A DNA stretch of 64,000 nt from Eleginops maclovinus. Its lineage: Eukaryota > Chordata > Actinopteri > Perciformes > Eleginopidae. Each line of letters begins with the position of its first letter. Position 1 is the stretch's first letter. The translations under genes were made by a program, and so were the position numbers. The stretch spans positions 13,557,427-13,621,426 of the forward strand of contig NC_086366.1 in NCBI RefSeq assembly GCF_036324505.1. Reading direction: 5' to 3'. Below the pieces are notes generated by a model. That model was given only the letters and a program-made list of their open reading frames with translations. It had not been told where the DNA came from and did not search any database. Of this stretch, positions 1-24,453 are shown in pieces.

Positions 1-1001
1 TTCAGAGAAGATATCTTTCTGCAATACTTGCATTGTGTATCATGTGATCTTAAAATGAAGTCCTGTCAGGTAATTTCCTTCCGTTTATGATACATCTTAA
101 CTATTAAATTTGTAGCAGAAGATTATATTTCTCTAAATATTATGTTACAACTTTTCAGTGGTGTGAGCAATGAAATGCAATTTGAAAACATAATCAGGGA
201 AAAAAATACAACTCAAATGAATGATGAATGGCTTTGAGGATGAAAAGAAACAACGTTTTGGAAAATAAAGAAGAAATGTGACTTTAATTGATTGTAGGTA
301 GCATTTTCATTTCACTAAGCTGTAGGTCAGAAATTACACACGCACACTTACACACATGCACGCACGCACGCACGCACGCAAACACACACACACACACACA
401 CACTCGCACTCGCACTCGCATTAACATGGAGTAACAGTCATGAGAATGAATATGCATTCAGAAAAAGTTCATGTGCTGACACATGCATCTTTAATTGCCA
501 GTTTTATGCTGCTATGAATAATGATGACCCCTGTTTATCACCTTAACAACCAACTTCCCTTTTTTCAGGTGAGTAGCTGTCGGTGTGGGAACTTTCCATT
601 CCTGGTCATTGTACCTCATTTGGACTACAGCTCTCAACCATCTAAGACACCTCTTGAGTCATTTTTAACATATGAAAAACAGTGAATATTTTCGACGATG
701 GTCACATACATCAAGCTGTGTCATCTTTTCATCTCTGACGTCACCAGCAAGAGTCTCATTCAAGATTCATACACCTCGATTAAGTTTCAACCCCGACCCC
801 GACCTCCATCTCCATTAATTAGATACAGCTAGATTATAAAGTACCATGCGTGATCCTCATCATTGTCCGTTTAAATAGCCTCCCCTCCCCAGTCTCTGGA
901 GCTCCGTTCTCTGGAGCTCTGAGCACAGACTGTGGGGTAAGACATTTGAGTGACATCCTGTATCTCTGGGAGCTTTTCCTTAAGTTCTTGTCCATCAGTG
1001 T
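1..1001. other. 3' flank and probable 3' UTR of rtn2
   Basis: No coding signal was recognised here on either strand. The stretch lies directly downstream of the rtn2 stop codon (minus strand), so part of it should be 3' UTR. On the minus strand an ATTAAA variant polyadenylation hexamer can be read around 490-495, but nothing else confirms it. A compound microsatellite occupies 358-420. Confidence 0.5.
358..420. repeat. compound microsatellite (GCAC)n-(CA)n-(CTCGCA)n
   Basis: Three tandem motifs follow each other: about six GCAC units, then about eleven CA units, then three CTCGCA units. This is seen directly in the sequence. Confidence 0.95.
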
Positions 1002-12520
<11,519 letters not shown>

Positions 12521-13038
12521 ACTCCATCAAGGCATCGCTGGGCCCGTCCAGTCTGGAAGCCCCCCCCCAGCTCCTTTGCTACTGGCGCTCACCTCCTGTA
12601 GAAATACTCTCTCTCTCTTCCTCCTCCACCTCCCTCTGTTTCTTGGCGGTCCGTTGAGCAGCTTCCTCACTCTCCTGCCTCCCGTTGCTGTCACTTAGCA
12701 GCCCCGCCCTGCCTCCCTCCTCTCTCCATCCCCTCTTGCATCCTTATGACTGCAGCTGTAGTAATGTACGCTACAGCAAGTGAAAGGAGTGTGAGCCTGC
12801 AGTCCTCTCCCATTCATTGCTTATCTGTGTCTCACTCCCTTGTCATGTGATTTCATCTGAGGATCTTATAGGGCCAGGCTGTGGAAGAAGGAGTAACAGG
12901 TCATTAATAATGTATAATGTACAAAATGTATGTAGACAGAGATGCATTTGAAGATGGTATAGGCTGAAGCCCCAGGCAGGTTAATAGCTTACAGAAGGAG
13001 GGTTGATCAGCTTTACTTTATTTAAGTAACATTTTAGG

Positions 13039-13108
13039 TTATATATATATATATATATTACATTATATATAATATATATTATTATAATATATTATATTAT
13101 ATATATTA
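13039..13108. repeat. AT-rich (TA)n low-complexity tract
   Basis: Nearly 70 bp consisting only of A and T apart from one C, mostly TA dinucleotides with short TTA interruptions. Seen directly. Confidence 0.9.
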
Positions 13109-13597
13109 TGTGATGTGTTGTGTATTACTCACTTTCATATAAGAAATTTTATACACAAATACAAATATTAACTTTATGAACCAACCTCTGATAAATTAAT
13201 AATTGAACGTGGAGTATAAATAATGTACAAACTTAACTGCTGCAAAAGCTTTTATTTTTTTATAGGGGAAGTCAGGTCTGTGCAATAGTGAAAAGTAGGG
13301 GGCAGCAGTAAGTAGCTGTAACCAATGCAGATTGTTTGAATCAGGTTAATGGAAATGGTTGGAGCAGCAAATGATTTGCAGGAAAATATGTTTGTCTTTT
13401 AGTTTTTTGTTAATATAATTTCATGTTGAATGCATAAAAGGCAATAATAACATGGAAGAAATTTAAAGTGCGACAATATAACTTTTGAAAGAAAATCTAA
13501 TATTTGTTTTGCTGATAAAACCTAACACAGTCTGACCAGTAGGTAAGTGGTTTCATCGGAAACAAGGCCAGATTTTGTAGAAACATAATCTACTTTG

Positions 13598-13625
13598 ATA
13601 CCCATGTACATGTATACATGGGTAT
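13598..13625. repeat. 11-bp perfect inverted repeat
   Basis: ATACCCATGTA and its exact reverse complement TACATGGGTAT are separated by six bases. A small hairpin with no assigned function. Confidence 0.7.
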
Positions 13626-13934
13626 ACACACAAGTATCAGCTAGATTTCTGTTCAATAATCACATTAAAGTACAGTCCTCTTTAAAGCTGGAGTAACAGA
13701 GTACCGTCAATATAGTCCTTTCCGCCATAAAACCTCAAGCGGCCCTAAATGTAGGTCAGGAGCTCCAAATACACAGAGGTTAATGAGATTAAGACACATA
13801 GCCGTCATGCACTAACAATTTGGATGAGATATTCACAAACAGGACAGGAAGTATTTCAGGTAAGCGTGTCAACATATAACACAAAAAGTGATATGATCAA
13901 AAGCTCATGCACAGCAAGTAAACATTGAGACAGG

Positions 13935-13959
13935 GTTGTTGTTGTTGTTGTTGTTGTTG
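13935..13959. repeat. (TTG)n triplet repeat
   Basis: About eight TTG units between rtn2 and ppm1n. Confidence 0.9.
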
Positions 13960-14678
13960 ACCACTGCTGTTTATAAGGTATTAACATTATGTACCCTTTG
14001 TTCCCAACAATTAGTCCCATTGCAGTAGAAACAAGTGTTTGGTATCGTTGACTCAGACTATTGTAAGTATGGCACACTAAAACAAATTATCAAAATGAAT
14101 TTGGAATAAGTATATCTTATATCAAGCATAAAATCCCCATGCAAAACCGATTATGGGACCGCTCTGTGATGTTGTAAAATAGCATTCGCATAATCCACGT
14201 ATGTGTGCAAACACAGGTCACATGGGCTGTCGTGAAGGCCAGGTGATTATCCAGCAGTGGTACAAAGACAGAGGGAGGGGGAGGAGAAGTAGGAGGGTAG
14301 GGGTGGTAGAGCAGAGGGATAAGTAAACAGAAATAGATAGGCCAGTAGAAGAGCTGTTACAGAACGGGTTAAGAACAGAAGCAGGGAAGACTTAGAGAAT
14401 AGAAACTGAAAGGGGAAAAGACACCTGATGATCTAAGAATGTATCCAAAGGGTTGCAAAAATGGGCCTGATAACTTATAACAAAAAACCACTTTGTATTT
14501 TTATTCAACAGGATTTTTTTAATTTAAGTGACTATTTGTTTACTTGCGTGTCAGTGATACGGGATAACTTTTTAAGCTGGACCTGCTGCGGAAAACACAG
14601 GGCCGGAAGAGGGGCACCCGGAAAAGACGGACTGCTGCCAAGTCGAGCAGGAAGCTTGAACACCGGCTCCGCGGAGTG

Positions 14679-17600
14679 ATGAGGTCGGCCAGGCGGGCGA
14701 GCAATGTGGAGGTGCCTTCCTTCCTCCGCCAGCTGGCCAAAGAGACAGAGAAGATGGTTACCTTCTTCTTCAAAGGGGGCCCCAAGGAAACAGGGGCTGA
14801 GGAGGAGGACAGTTTGGATGAGGACGGCTCAATGCTTAGCCCATACCTGGATCGACCCATCTTGGAGAAGCATGTGTCAGAGGGGGGATCTCAGTTGGGG
14901 GTGAACTACGCTATAGCAAACATGCAGGGCTGGAGGTCCCAGATGGAAGATGCCCACACCTGCATGCCCCAGTTGGAAGGAGAGCTGACAGAGTGGGGCT
15001 ACTTTGCTGTTTTTGATGGACATGCAGGCACCACAGTGGCCCAGTACTGCTCCACAAACCTGCTGGGACACATCCTGGCAACAGGTAGAGCGTTGTTATT
15101 CTAAATATTCAAGTTGTGATGTTGCACAGAAAATGCATTCCGTAAGGGGATTATTTCTCAAATGTTCTGTAGCTGTTCATACAGAGCACTAACTGTAGTC
15201 ACTTGGGACCACATACTTTGAAAATCAATGTCATAAACTGACAACAGTTGGGCATGTAAAACTTTTTAGTGAATTACATTTGGATTTAATACCTACTTCA
15301 GTTACTTATCAAAACATATCTTGCATTACAAATAAGACTTCTGTTTATTAAAAATGAGCTACTGTACTGAAACAACAAATCCTTCAATGGCACTTTTTAA
15401 AGGGTACGGGTTAGATAACAATTTAGGTTTAATGGTGAAATTTAATTAGAAATCACATAGAAAAGGACAAAAAAGCTAAACATAAAATATTACCGGGGCC
15501 AATTCTCTTGCATTCTCTAAGAGTTATTGATATTATGAAATGTTTGGGGGCAAAAGAGCATACTAAAGTCGGGAGTTCAGGGATCAAAAACAAACCAGAG
15601 CTGCTGACGTTCATTTAGATTCAAGTCTAGAGTCAAGTTGTATACACTTAAAGTCACAAACTAATGAAGAAATGGTTACTAGAGAAGATAAAGTATCTAT
15701 TAAGGCTTCTTCTTTCAATAAAGTGTTTCTTCTCTAATTTGTATGTTACATTTAATCAATAACATCGCCTCAACTTTATCCTTGCACAACAGCAGGTCTT
15801 AGTACTGAGTTTTAAATATTTGAGCAGAGAATGTTCAGCCCCCTAGTGTCCATCTGTGTTGGCCTCAACAATCAACATTGCCCGGCAGAAACTTTACAGT
15901 ATGGCGTGAATCTTTAAACAAATTGTTTTACCCTCAATTCCCACAGGAGGGATCAAAGCAAACGAGGACCCCGGACAGGTGAAGGAGGGCATCCGTGAAG
16001 GCTTCCTGGACATTGATCGACACATGCACAAACAGGCTCGCCAGGACAACTGGGACCACAGTGGCTCCACTGCAGCAGTTGTCCTGACTTCACCACGCCA
16101 CATTTACTTTATCAACTGTGGGGACTCCCGTACCTTGCTCTGCCATAAAGGCAAGGTGGTCTTCTACACAGAGGACCACAAGCCCTTCAACCCAAGAGAA
16201 AAAGAGCGCATCCAGAACGCTGGAGGCTCTGTGACCCTGCAAAGAGTCAACGGCTCATTGGCCGTCTCCAGAGCACTGGGGGATTTTGACTTCAAGGAGG
16301 TGGACTGGAGGCCGCAGACAGAGCAGCTGGTGTCGCCGGAGCCAGAAGTGTATGAGCTGGAGAGGACTCCCGAAGACGAGTTCCTAATTCTAGCATGTGA
16401 CGGCGTGTGGGACGCCATTGGTAACGAGGAACTGTGTGCCTTTGTGCGCAGCCGTCTGCAGGTGATCAGTGACCTGAAGGAGATTTGCAGTCAAGTCATT
16501 GACCTCTGTCTCTATAAGGTGAGGCGTCACTCCACAAGAAAACAGACAAGGTGCGGGAGAACAATAGGTAGAGCCAAAACAAGGCTTTGTTGTGATACCG
16601 ACAGAAACATGTCAACCCTGTGTGTGGTTAATGATACAAAACAGCACTTTTTACAATTTCTTTTTCAACCATTACTAATTGAATCAGAGATTCAAAATCA
16701 GGAAAGAATAATCACTGGAATGTCAAACTAATTGGAAGATTGTTCTTAAGTTTAATGTGAGGAATAGAATAGTCAGTATAAATAAATCAACTTCTGATTT
16801 GATGTCTGAGTTTCAGTGCCACCAATGGATATTAATTGTTTTTAAATTGAAATAAAACCAGGAACTATTTTATAACAAATAGTATATATAGGCTGGTCAG
16901 CATCATATACGGTATTCATTGAGGGTCTATAGCCCAGCTTAAACCATTACACAGGTCGTTGCTGAATTAAGCCTTTCTATAAAAGTTGTCTCAAACTTTC
17001 ATGTGAATGAAATGCTCTTTGTCAATTAACTTTAGGCAGCCATCGTTAATTGTTTAGCTTCTGTCTTATTTTGTGTTTTTCAGAGCAGGCGTTCTATATT
17101 CTCACTCAATTTATATATGTTTTGATACTGTTCTTATCAGTCTCATAAATGTTTCATAAAGGCAGACTAGATCATAAAATATATTAATGTAATCTGCTGT
17201 GCAGTACAGTATTGGTACAGTAGTAGTATCCCTGTAGTATTAGCTCAGAATTACTCCAAACTCAGAACAACACACAACAGGTGATAATATGATTGGGAAG
17301 CTTTACATTAAGAAGCAGGCACTTGGGGCAGGTGTACACTGAGGGCATGGCCTCTGTGACGTGATGTATTTATATAAGAAGACTTCTCTTTCTTAATGCT
17401 TATTAGTAACTGCTCATCTGAACACTGACGAGCCCTTAGCCCGCCTATAAATAGCTGTATTACAGAATCCCAAGACATGGGATAGGATGGAAGAAATGCT
17501 AAACATGGCTCGGATTAAGAGTGAGTGTGAGTCTGTAGAAGGGAACTCAGTGTTACCGCTCAATACACACCGGCTCAGAGGCTTTATCCTCGCTGGGATG

Positions 17601-18798
17601 GGCTGCTATTTATTTCCCCCAGCAAGGCTTACTGAACAGTACCGTTGAAAGTCTTCATGTCCAGTACATACTGAGAATCACTACTCATGCCTTTGAGGTA
17701 ATAACAAACAGGCTTAATTCACTTAATCAATAGTAAGTTTGTAGGTGTTTAGACTAATACCATATGTCTGCAACAAGCTAAAAACGGTCTGGCAATTTAA
17801 TGTATAACTTTTTTTAAAGCCACAACAAATGCAATTGCAAATTAGCAATATAAACATCCTCTATAAGTTCTTAACTGTGATAACTTTGGAGAATGATATA
17901 TGGTCCAAAACACAATGTATCTCCATTAAACCTGCACAGTTAAACATACTGCATTATAAGTCCCAAGGTGTAATTACTTGTTGTATGTATCTATAAATGC
18001 AGAGTACCTACTGTAGTAACTATCAATTACATAATAGCCTACTTGATTTAAACTTATATTGCACTGTTTCCTCCAGTCTGACTTCTTTGATATTTCTGTC
18101 TCCCTCTGCAGGGCAGCTTGGATAACATGAGCATCATCATCGTCTGCTTCCCTGGCGCCCCCCAGGTGTCACAGGAGGCGTTGCAGCAGGAGGCAGAGCT
18201 TGAGCAACATATTGACATGAAAGTGGAAGGTGATTTTTTTCTACTCCCAACCCTCACAACAAAAAGAAACACAATTCACATAAACCGTTGCTCCTTGAGT
18301 AATAACCATAATGCTCTCTTCCTTCACAGAAATAGTCCAGATGATGAAGTCCAAAGATGAGGATCCTGACCTTCTGTATGTGATCAAGTTTCTGGCTGCT
18401 GAAGAGATTCCTGGGCTCCCACCAGGGGGAGGCATCACCAGCAAGTGAGTCTGAGCGCAATTAATCCTAAAATCACATCAAAACAGAACCCCTTTTGGCA
18501 TAATAACACTGTTTCTCTCTTTCCAGGCGAGACTGTATCATCTCTTCATATCAGAAACACATCATGACTGTCAGATCCCAGGAGTCCATGGTAGGACATA
18601 TGGATCACAAGCTATACAATTTGAATTACTCAAACAAGTTAAGACGCTAAGCTAAATATCAAGTCATGAGATTTAATTTTTAATAAAAGTATTTCCCGCT
18701 GGAAAATACAGTGAAGTCCACAATAGAGGTATTCAATGTCAGTAACATTATGTGTTGCGTTTCAGGACATCGCAAGATCAGAGGAGGACTCAAACTAA
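14679..18798 (+). CDS. ppm1n: PP2C-family Ser/Thr phosphatase, PPM1N-like, 6 exons
   Basis: Exons: 14679-15084, 15947-16518, 18112-18229, 18330-18444, 18527-18590, 18766-18798; all GT-AG, in phase, 435 aa. It is a metal-dependent phosphatase. Metal and phosphate residues line up with human PPM1A at a constant offset of 53: R86, E90/D91 (in [10 protein letters not shown]) and D113-G-H (FDGHAG). Further on are NCGDSR, D287 (ACDGVWD) and D330 (GSLDNMS), so it should be active. Residues 1-53 are an extension absent from PPM1A, and there is no Gly2, so PPM1A-type N-myristoylation is not expected. GSLDNM and the LPPGGG block in the C-terminal helical region favour PPM1N over PPM1A, as does the neighbouring rtn2. 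The preceding GTG codon is not needed; the ATG at 14679 is used. PPM1A is the alternative name. Confidence 0.9.
16519..18111 (+). other. ppm1n intron 3' of the catalytic exon
   Basis: This 1.6 kb intron holds nothing I recognise. The frame of the preceding exon stays open for about 70 further codons past the donor, but the donor (AAG/GTGAGG) and the downstream GGCAGC acceptor exon restore the PP2C sequence exactly, so read-through is not the main form. Confidence 0.7.
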
Positions 18799-21136
18799 AG
18801 ACATTCCCTTGAAAACAGTATTATCACCATCTTCCCTCTCTCCATGGAGTCCAGCTTAATTGAGGAATGTGAAATGTTAAATGAGCGCCAAATTAAGCTG
18901 ATTTTTGAGCACTTGCTATCCAGACAATTAAAGGAAAATCTATTCAAAACCCTCTGTAATGTGTTGTTTGTATAATATTTATAAGCTGTCTTTCGTTATT
19001 GACAGAAGAATTGTATGATATAAAACCATTCATATGATACATTATTTAGACATATGAGAGGCCTCTTTATAACGGAGCTCATTTTACATGGCTGTGTGGC
19101 TGACACTGTACGCCAAAAATCTGGCACTCCTTATTTATAGCTACACATCACACACGTGTTTCAGCTTTCAACGTGTGCTCCAAATGTGGGCTACACGTGT
19201 ATCCGAGACTCTCGTGATCTCGAACGCAGTATCTCTCAGTAAATAATTTGTTTGCACGATGCTGTCAGGGAGCAAGGGTGACATGAATAGTAATGACGTG
19301 TTATAGCAAGAACATAAACGTGTGCTATAAGACAGGAAAGCCAGAGGGAGAGACACAAAAGGAGAAAGAACATACTAGAGAGCTGGAGAAAGGGACGGAG
19401 GGGGAGTGGAGGGAAAAACTTGGGTAAAGAAGAAGGGATGTTCCCAGGAATTGGCACACATTAGTCTTTGAATGTGGACCCCTATGGCTCTTTAGAGAGG
19501 AGGTGTTATAGGTGACGACAGCATGTGATTAAGAAATTACTGTCTTGCAGGAAATGTTTTACAAAACACAATGATAGTATAGTTTGTTCCATTATTTTTA
19601 ATTGATATGATGTAAACTTTATTTCCTTTTGCTATGAGTTGCTTTTTTGATCAGTTTCTATTTAAGTGTATCATTTACTTGTATAATAACCCCATCATTC
19701 TTTTTTTACACAAATAGGAAACTGGAACGAGCAAATTTGGATTTTAGGAAAAATCCATCAGATGGATTATCAAAATAGTTGCCCATTCAAATTGTATCAT
19801 AATTTCAGAGGATTTTTTCAGTTGATTTCTTGTTTATCTACACATATACAGAGAAATATGTCCAATATATTATTATAACATATATAACAATATATGATTT
19901 AAGTTTATACCCCTCATTATATGGCAATGGCTAGACTTATACTGTATATCACGTTCATTAAAACCTTAACAAAAGTGTGCAGTCCATTCAGACTGAAAAG
20001 AAAACATACATCTTTCTCCAAAAGCCTTTCTACACTATTAATACTACTTAAAATAAAAGCACAATAGTTACATTCATGGTCAAAACTACAAGATGAGGGT
20101 CTTCAGGGGGCTCTGCTTGGCAGTCATGTGTTCTTCAGAATGTGTTGCAAGGGTGTGGTAAGGTTCAGCACCTCTGTATTAATTGACTGAGTGGAGTGCT
20201 TTTTTGGACAGTGTGTGCTTCTCACCTCCTCACTCTTCAAAAGGCAGTCCAATATTTAGGACGACACTGCTCAGCTGGGAACACTTGTGGACAAAGATAA
20301 AGAGGAACAAGAGACGGCAAAGCAGAAAAATAACCTCAAACAGACAATGTGAGTAATGATTATGATGTTTGAGTGTTTTTGTGGTTGGCGTTGTTTCAGA
20401 GAAAGTTGAACATATATATATAAGCAAAATAACATTTCATTCTGTTTTTTGTACGGCGGCATTCTGAGAAATGTAAAAGATTACCAGGAGTAATATAAAT
20501 TACTGGAGTTAAGTAAGTTCATAGGTTGGATAATCGACTACTCAGTTTCAAAGGCTGTTGGAAGTCACGGGTCAGTTAGCTCACATGCGGGGCCTAGCTC
20601 TTAAGTTTAAAAAACAGTCTTTGAATGACACAAAACCAATATTATTGTCAAAACCTCTATGCAAATATTTATCAATGTTTCACTGGACAAACATGACACA
20701 ACAGACAACACTCTTTATTCAATTCAGTAGTATCGGTTTTTTTCGATGGCTTCGATATCAACAGTGATGTCTGTTGAATATCCAACCTAAAACTAACTTC
20801 ACCGCGGTGTCACCTGACCGGTAACAAATCAAATCAGCTAATTGAATAACTGAAAACACATCTGTAGAACCGGTAGTGGCAGGGTGTGGAGGTCATGGCA
20901 GAGCAGCATGCCGAGTGTGTGTGGACTTTAATGTAGAACGGTGAATCCTGCAGCACCCGAGTTTATATCAAAAGTGTCCAATTGTTCTTCACTTGCACAC
21001 TGATAAGGTATGGATAGACACAACTACACTTAATCTCGTCAACAGTGGGCCTACTGCTGCCTGCTGTAATTTAGGTCTCTGCATGCATTAAAAGCCATTA
21101 ATCTAACTATCTGTCACCTACCTGCTGCTACGAAGG
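18799..21136. other. intergenic region between ppm1n and slc3a2
   Basis: The left part should contain the ppm1n 3' UTR and the right part the slc3a2 5' UTR and promoter. No additional gene or repeat was recognised, and predicted ORFs here are short and show no family motif. Confidence 0.6.
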
Positions 21137-24039
21137 ATGACTCTGAACGCAGGAGACACCGGGTACGGCAGTGTGGCAGGCCCGGGGCTGTCGAGCAGCG
21201 TGGGCGGCTCGGAGTCGGCCCCACTGCTCATCCCGGAGGATGAAACAGAGCCCTTCCAGCAGTGGCAGCCTCTCTCGAAGGAAGAGCTGGAGCTGGCAGC
21301 CGGGGGTCCGGGGTGGAAGAAGGTGCGGTTTTACCTGGTGCTGCTGTTCTGGCTGGCCTGGTTAGCTATGCTCGCCATCTCTATCGCCATTGTAACCATG
21401 AGTCCCAGGCCGGTTGTAACGCCGCTGAAGTGGTGGCAGAAGTCTCTGTTCTACCAGCTGGAGCCAGAGCTGTCCCTGGAAAAGCAGGCCGAAGGGTCAG
21501 GTGGCATCAATGGTAAGGAAATACCATTATGGAGGGAAAATAGATTGATTTACTGCCTTCTAGTGGTCGTTTAGAGCAATATTTTATTCAACATTGTGTG
21601 GGAAATTAAAATAACAAACTTGATGGCGCATTTATCTTACTGTGAACATTACAGTGCTTACAATACATGCTATTATGAACATAACATGCTAGTGTAGTAA
21701 GAAAGTTTTCATGGTGACATTTATGTCTGTGGTGTCCTGTTGGGGGTCGGATTGACCTGTTTAGGAAAATAATGATCAGCAAAACATCCACAACAACATT
21801 CAAACCTGATCGCATTTGACATTTTTAATACACGAGTTACTGAGAAAACATCTGAGGCCAAAGAGTCGTACTTCACGCGAAGATAGCTGAAGATAATGTT
21901 TTCCTTTGGCGTGGTAACTTGCTTGATTTATTTCACCTCATGCACTCTGTAGACATCACAGGATTAATATTGTGGGCCTACTAATAATTAATGTGCAACA
22001 ACTTTGGAAAGGAGCTTAAAAGATAATTGGCATTTAATTGCATTAAAATATGTTTAACAGTTTTGATCTAAACATTTAAATGTGTTCAGGAAATGTTGTC
22101 TAGTGCAGATAAGCATCCTCAAATAGCCTACATATTCTATCTGCGACATACAACAAAAAAAACATGTATTTTTGAACTTTCATTAAATCCCCCTAGCGCT
22201 CTGTGAAGAGCTTCCCTACCTCAGGTCACTGGGTATAGGAGCTCTAATTCTGGAGGGTCTGTTTGACAAGAAGGCCAATCCCACAAACAATGCTACTGGT
22301 GAAAAGATTGGGACTTTGCCTCAGATCCAGCGTCTGCTAGCAGAGAGCAACAAAGCAGGTGAGTAATGGCCTTTTTTTTCCCTTTTCAAACAACCTGCAC
22401 AAGTAGACTAAAATAGCATTTTATTGGCCCTGCAGGTCTCAAAGTGCTGTTAAACGTCTGTGAAGTGGATCTGTTGGGAGCTGAGGATGTAGCAGGAAGT
22501 GCTAGCAAGACCTTGGGTGTCTCAGCCACCGCCCACGTAAAACCTTCTCTCTTGACATGCTGGTAATCATTTAAAGTTCTCAGTGCTGGAATTTTTAAAA
22601 ACATGGCTACACTTTTTCCACAGCATGCACTGCGGTTCTGGCTGGAACAGGGTGCTGCAGGCTTTGCAATCTGTGACACAGATGCAGCGTATTCAGAAAA
22701 GGTAAAGTGATGCTCTCGCACGTTATGATTGCTGCAAGCAGAGTTTTCCTAAACTCGCCACCAATGATGTTTCTAACTTTTCAGACTCTGCTGGAGTGGA
22801 AAGGTGTCTTCAAAGAGTTCAGCACTGATGAGGAGGAAAGGTACTGTTATACATGTCAAAAGGTGTGTGATGTATTTATTTGAACTTGAAATGATCCTGA
22901 AACATGTCTGGGTGTTCCTTCAGGATTGTGTTGGTAAAACAGACCAGTGACGTTCTGCCTCTTCTGAAAAACTCCAGCCAGAGCAATGTCACGCTGGTGG
23001 ATGTAGTATTGAAGTCAATTTTGCCAACTTCACAACACCTCCTGTCTGCAAAGGAAGTCGCTGCTGCTATAGAGACAAAGCTGCAAATGAAAGAAGATGA
23101 ATCCTGGCCCAGCTGGACAGTAAGACGCCCAGATGTGCAATCAATAATCACAATAACTTTAAATTCCTGTTGCTAAATAAATTATTCAACATTAATGGAA
23201 TGCCAAACATCTACTATATAATTTTACTTTGATTTGGTGAGTTATTATAAATCTCCAATGTGTTTCTGCAGGTTGGAGGTAAAGCCTCCCGTGATTTGAA
23301 GAATTTACTGCTGATTTTGATGATGACCCTGCCAGGATCACCTGCAGTCCCGTATGATGAAGACATCGACCAAACACCTGTAAGACACAAGAAGTCAATA
23401 TATCAAATATTTTATAATTTCACATTACTAAATAAATGTTTCTGTCTCACAGAGCGTGTCTCTAAAAGTCAGCTCGTCACATGGAGACACAAACAAATCG
23501 TTAGATGTCATAACAGTAAGTAATAAAGCAACCTGTTAATCTAGATATACCTGTATTATCTGAGTCATCTTAAGCTTATGTTTAAGGAACACAGCTATAG
23601 TTCTGCATGTTATATTTAACTGTCTTTACCATCCCTACTTTAGGACAAAGAGAATAATAGGCGTTCCACTCTAGCTCTCTTCACCTCCCTCAGTCACTCC
23701 AGAGCCAGAGAAGAAGCTCTTCAGTTCGGCAGCTTCACTTTCCTGCCCTTCAATTCTTCCTCCAGCTCCTCCTCCAACTCCACTCTGCCCTCTCCTCCAC
23801 CTCCTCCGATCCTGGCCTTCTTGCGCTCCTGGGGTTGTGTCCACCTTCTGATACTGCTCAACGTCGGGCCTGAACCTCACACCCTGGATCCAGCCTGGGC
23901 ACAGAGCCTGCCTAAAGCTGGAGTGTTTGTGTGCAGCACAGGAATGGACCGTTTGGGGGCGACATCTCTGGAAGAGCTGGAGCTGCGGCCCCATGAAGCC
24001 ATCGTCATCAAACTGTTTGAGGCAGGAAGCTACTCATAG
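21137..24039 (+). CDS. slc3a2: 4F2 cell-surface antigen heavy chain (SLC3A2-like), 9 exons
   Basis: Exons: 21137-21512, 22197-22358, 22436-22536, 22624-22701, 22785-22840, 22924-23119, 23272-23379, 23453-23515, 23644-24039; GT-AG, in phase, 511 aa. This is a type II membrane glycoprotein that carries SLC7 light chains (such as LAT1) to the plasma membrane. It has an N-terminal cytosolic tail, the PGWKKVRFYLVLLFWLAWLAML entry into one membrane segment (about 65-87, shown partly), a KWWQK motif and a catalytically inactive alpha-amylase-like ectodomain (ALRFWLEQGAAGF, TLPGSPAVPYDED). Sequons include NNAT, NSS and NVT. Exon 1 encodes no cysteine, so the residue that bonds the light chain in mammals is missing. 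Residues 418-435 are a Ser/Pro-rich insertion. Fish carry two slc3a2 copies, and I cannot tell which this is. Confidence 0.92.
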
Positions 24040-24121
24040 AGCTTCTCTTAATCATTTAAGTGCAGATTTAGATACTGAGATTTGTCATTTTTGTACATTT
24101 ATGTGCTCAGAGGTCACTGAA

Positions 24122-24127
24122 AATAAA
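24122..24127 (+). terminator. polyadenylation signal of slc3a2 (proximal)
   Basis: A canonical AATAAA hexamer lies 83 bp after the slc3a2 stop codon. Confidence 0.6.
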
Positions 24128-24447
24128 ATAATGGTTCTCTATTCCATGTGGCTTTATTTTCTGTTCCAAGTGGCTTTATTTGCTATTTTAGTCCAGTAGA
24201 GTCCGTAATTTGATTGAATAGCCAGGCACCTTTTTTTATTTGCAGTAACACACCTTTTTATAGCTAGTCATGTAGAGACGAGCTGCAAAAACTAGTTGAA
24301 AGTGTGAAGGCAGAAAACTAAAATAATATTTTAAGCTCTATATATGTATTTATAACATTTTAATGAAAAGAATGCAAAAGCATGTTGGGATGAAATGACT
24401 CTTGTGTTATTGTACATTGGATTCCTGGCAGAATAAGTCTTGCCTGA

Positions 24448-24453
24448 AATAAA
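24448..24453 (+). terminator. polyadenylation signal of slc3a2 (distal candidate)
   Basis: A second canonical AATAAA lies about 410 bp after the stop. It could serve a longer 3' UTR. Confidence 0.45.

Larger units (their letters stand above)
12521..14678. other. divergent intergenic region between rtn2 and ppm1n
   Basis: This 2.2 kb gap lies between the two start codons and must contain both 5' UTRs and promoters. The part nearest rtn2 (about 12530-12760) is pyrimidine-rich and relatively GC-rich, consistent with 5' UTR or promoter. The middle holds an AT-dinucleotide tract and a short TTG triplet repeat. I could not place a TATA box or a transcription start with confidence. Confidence 0.6.

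Noticed and set aside
16519..16731. C-terminal extension of the ppm1n catalytic exon reading into the intron
   Set aside because: A strong donor follows AAG, and the next exon restores GSLDNMS, which supplies an essential metal-binding Asp. Read-through would lose it.
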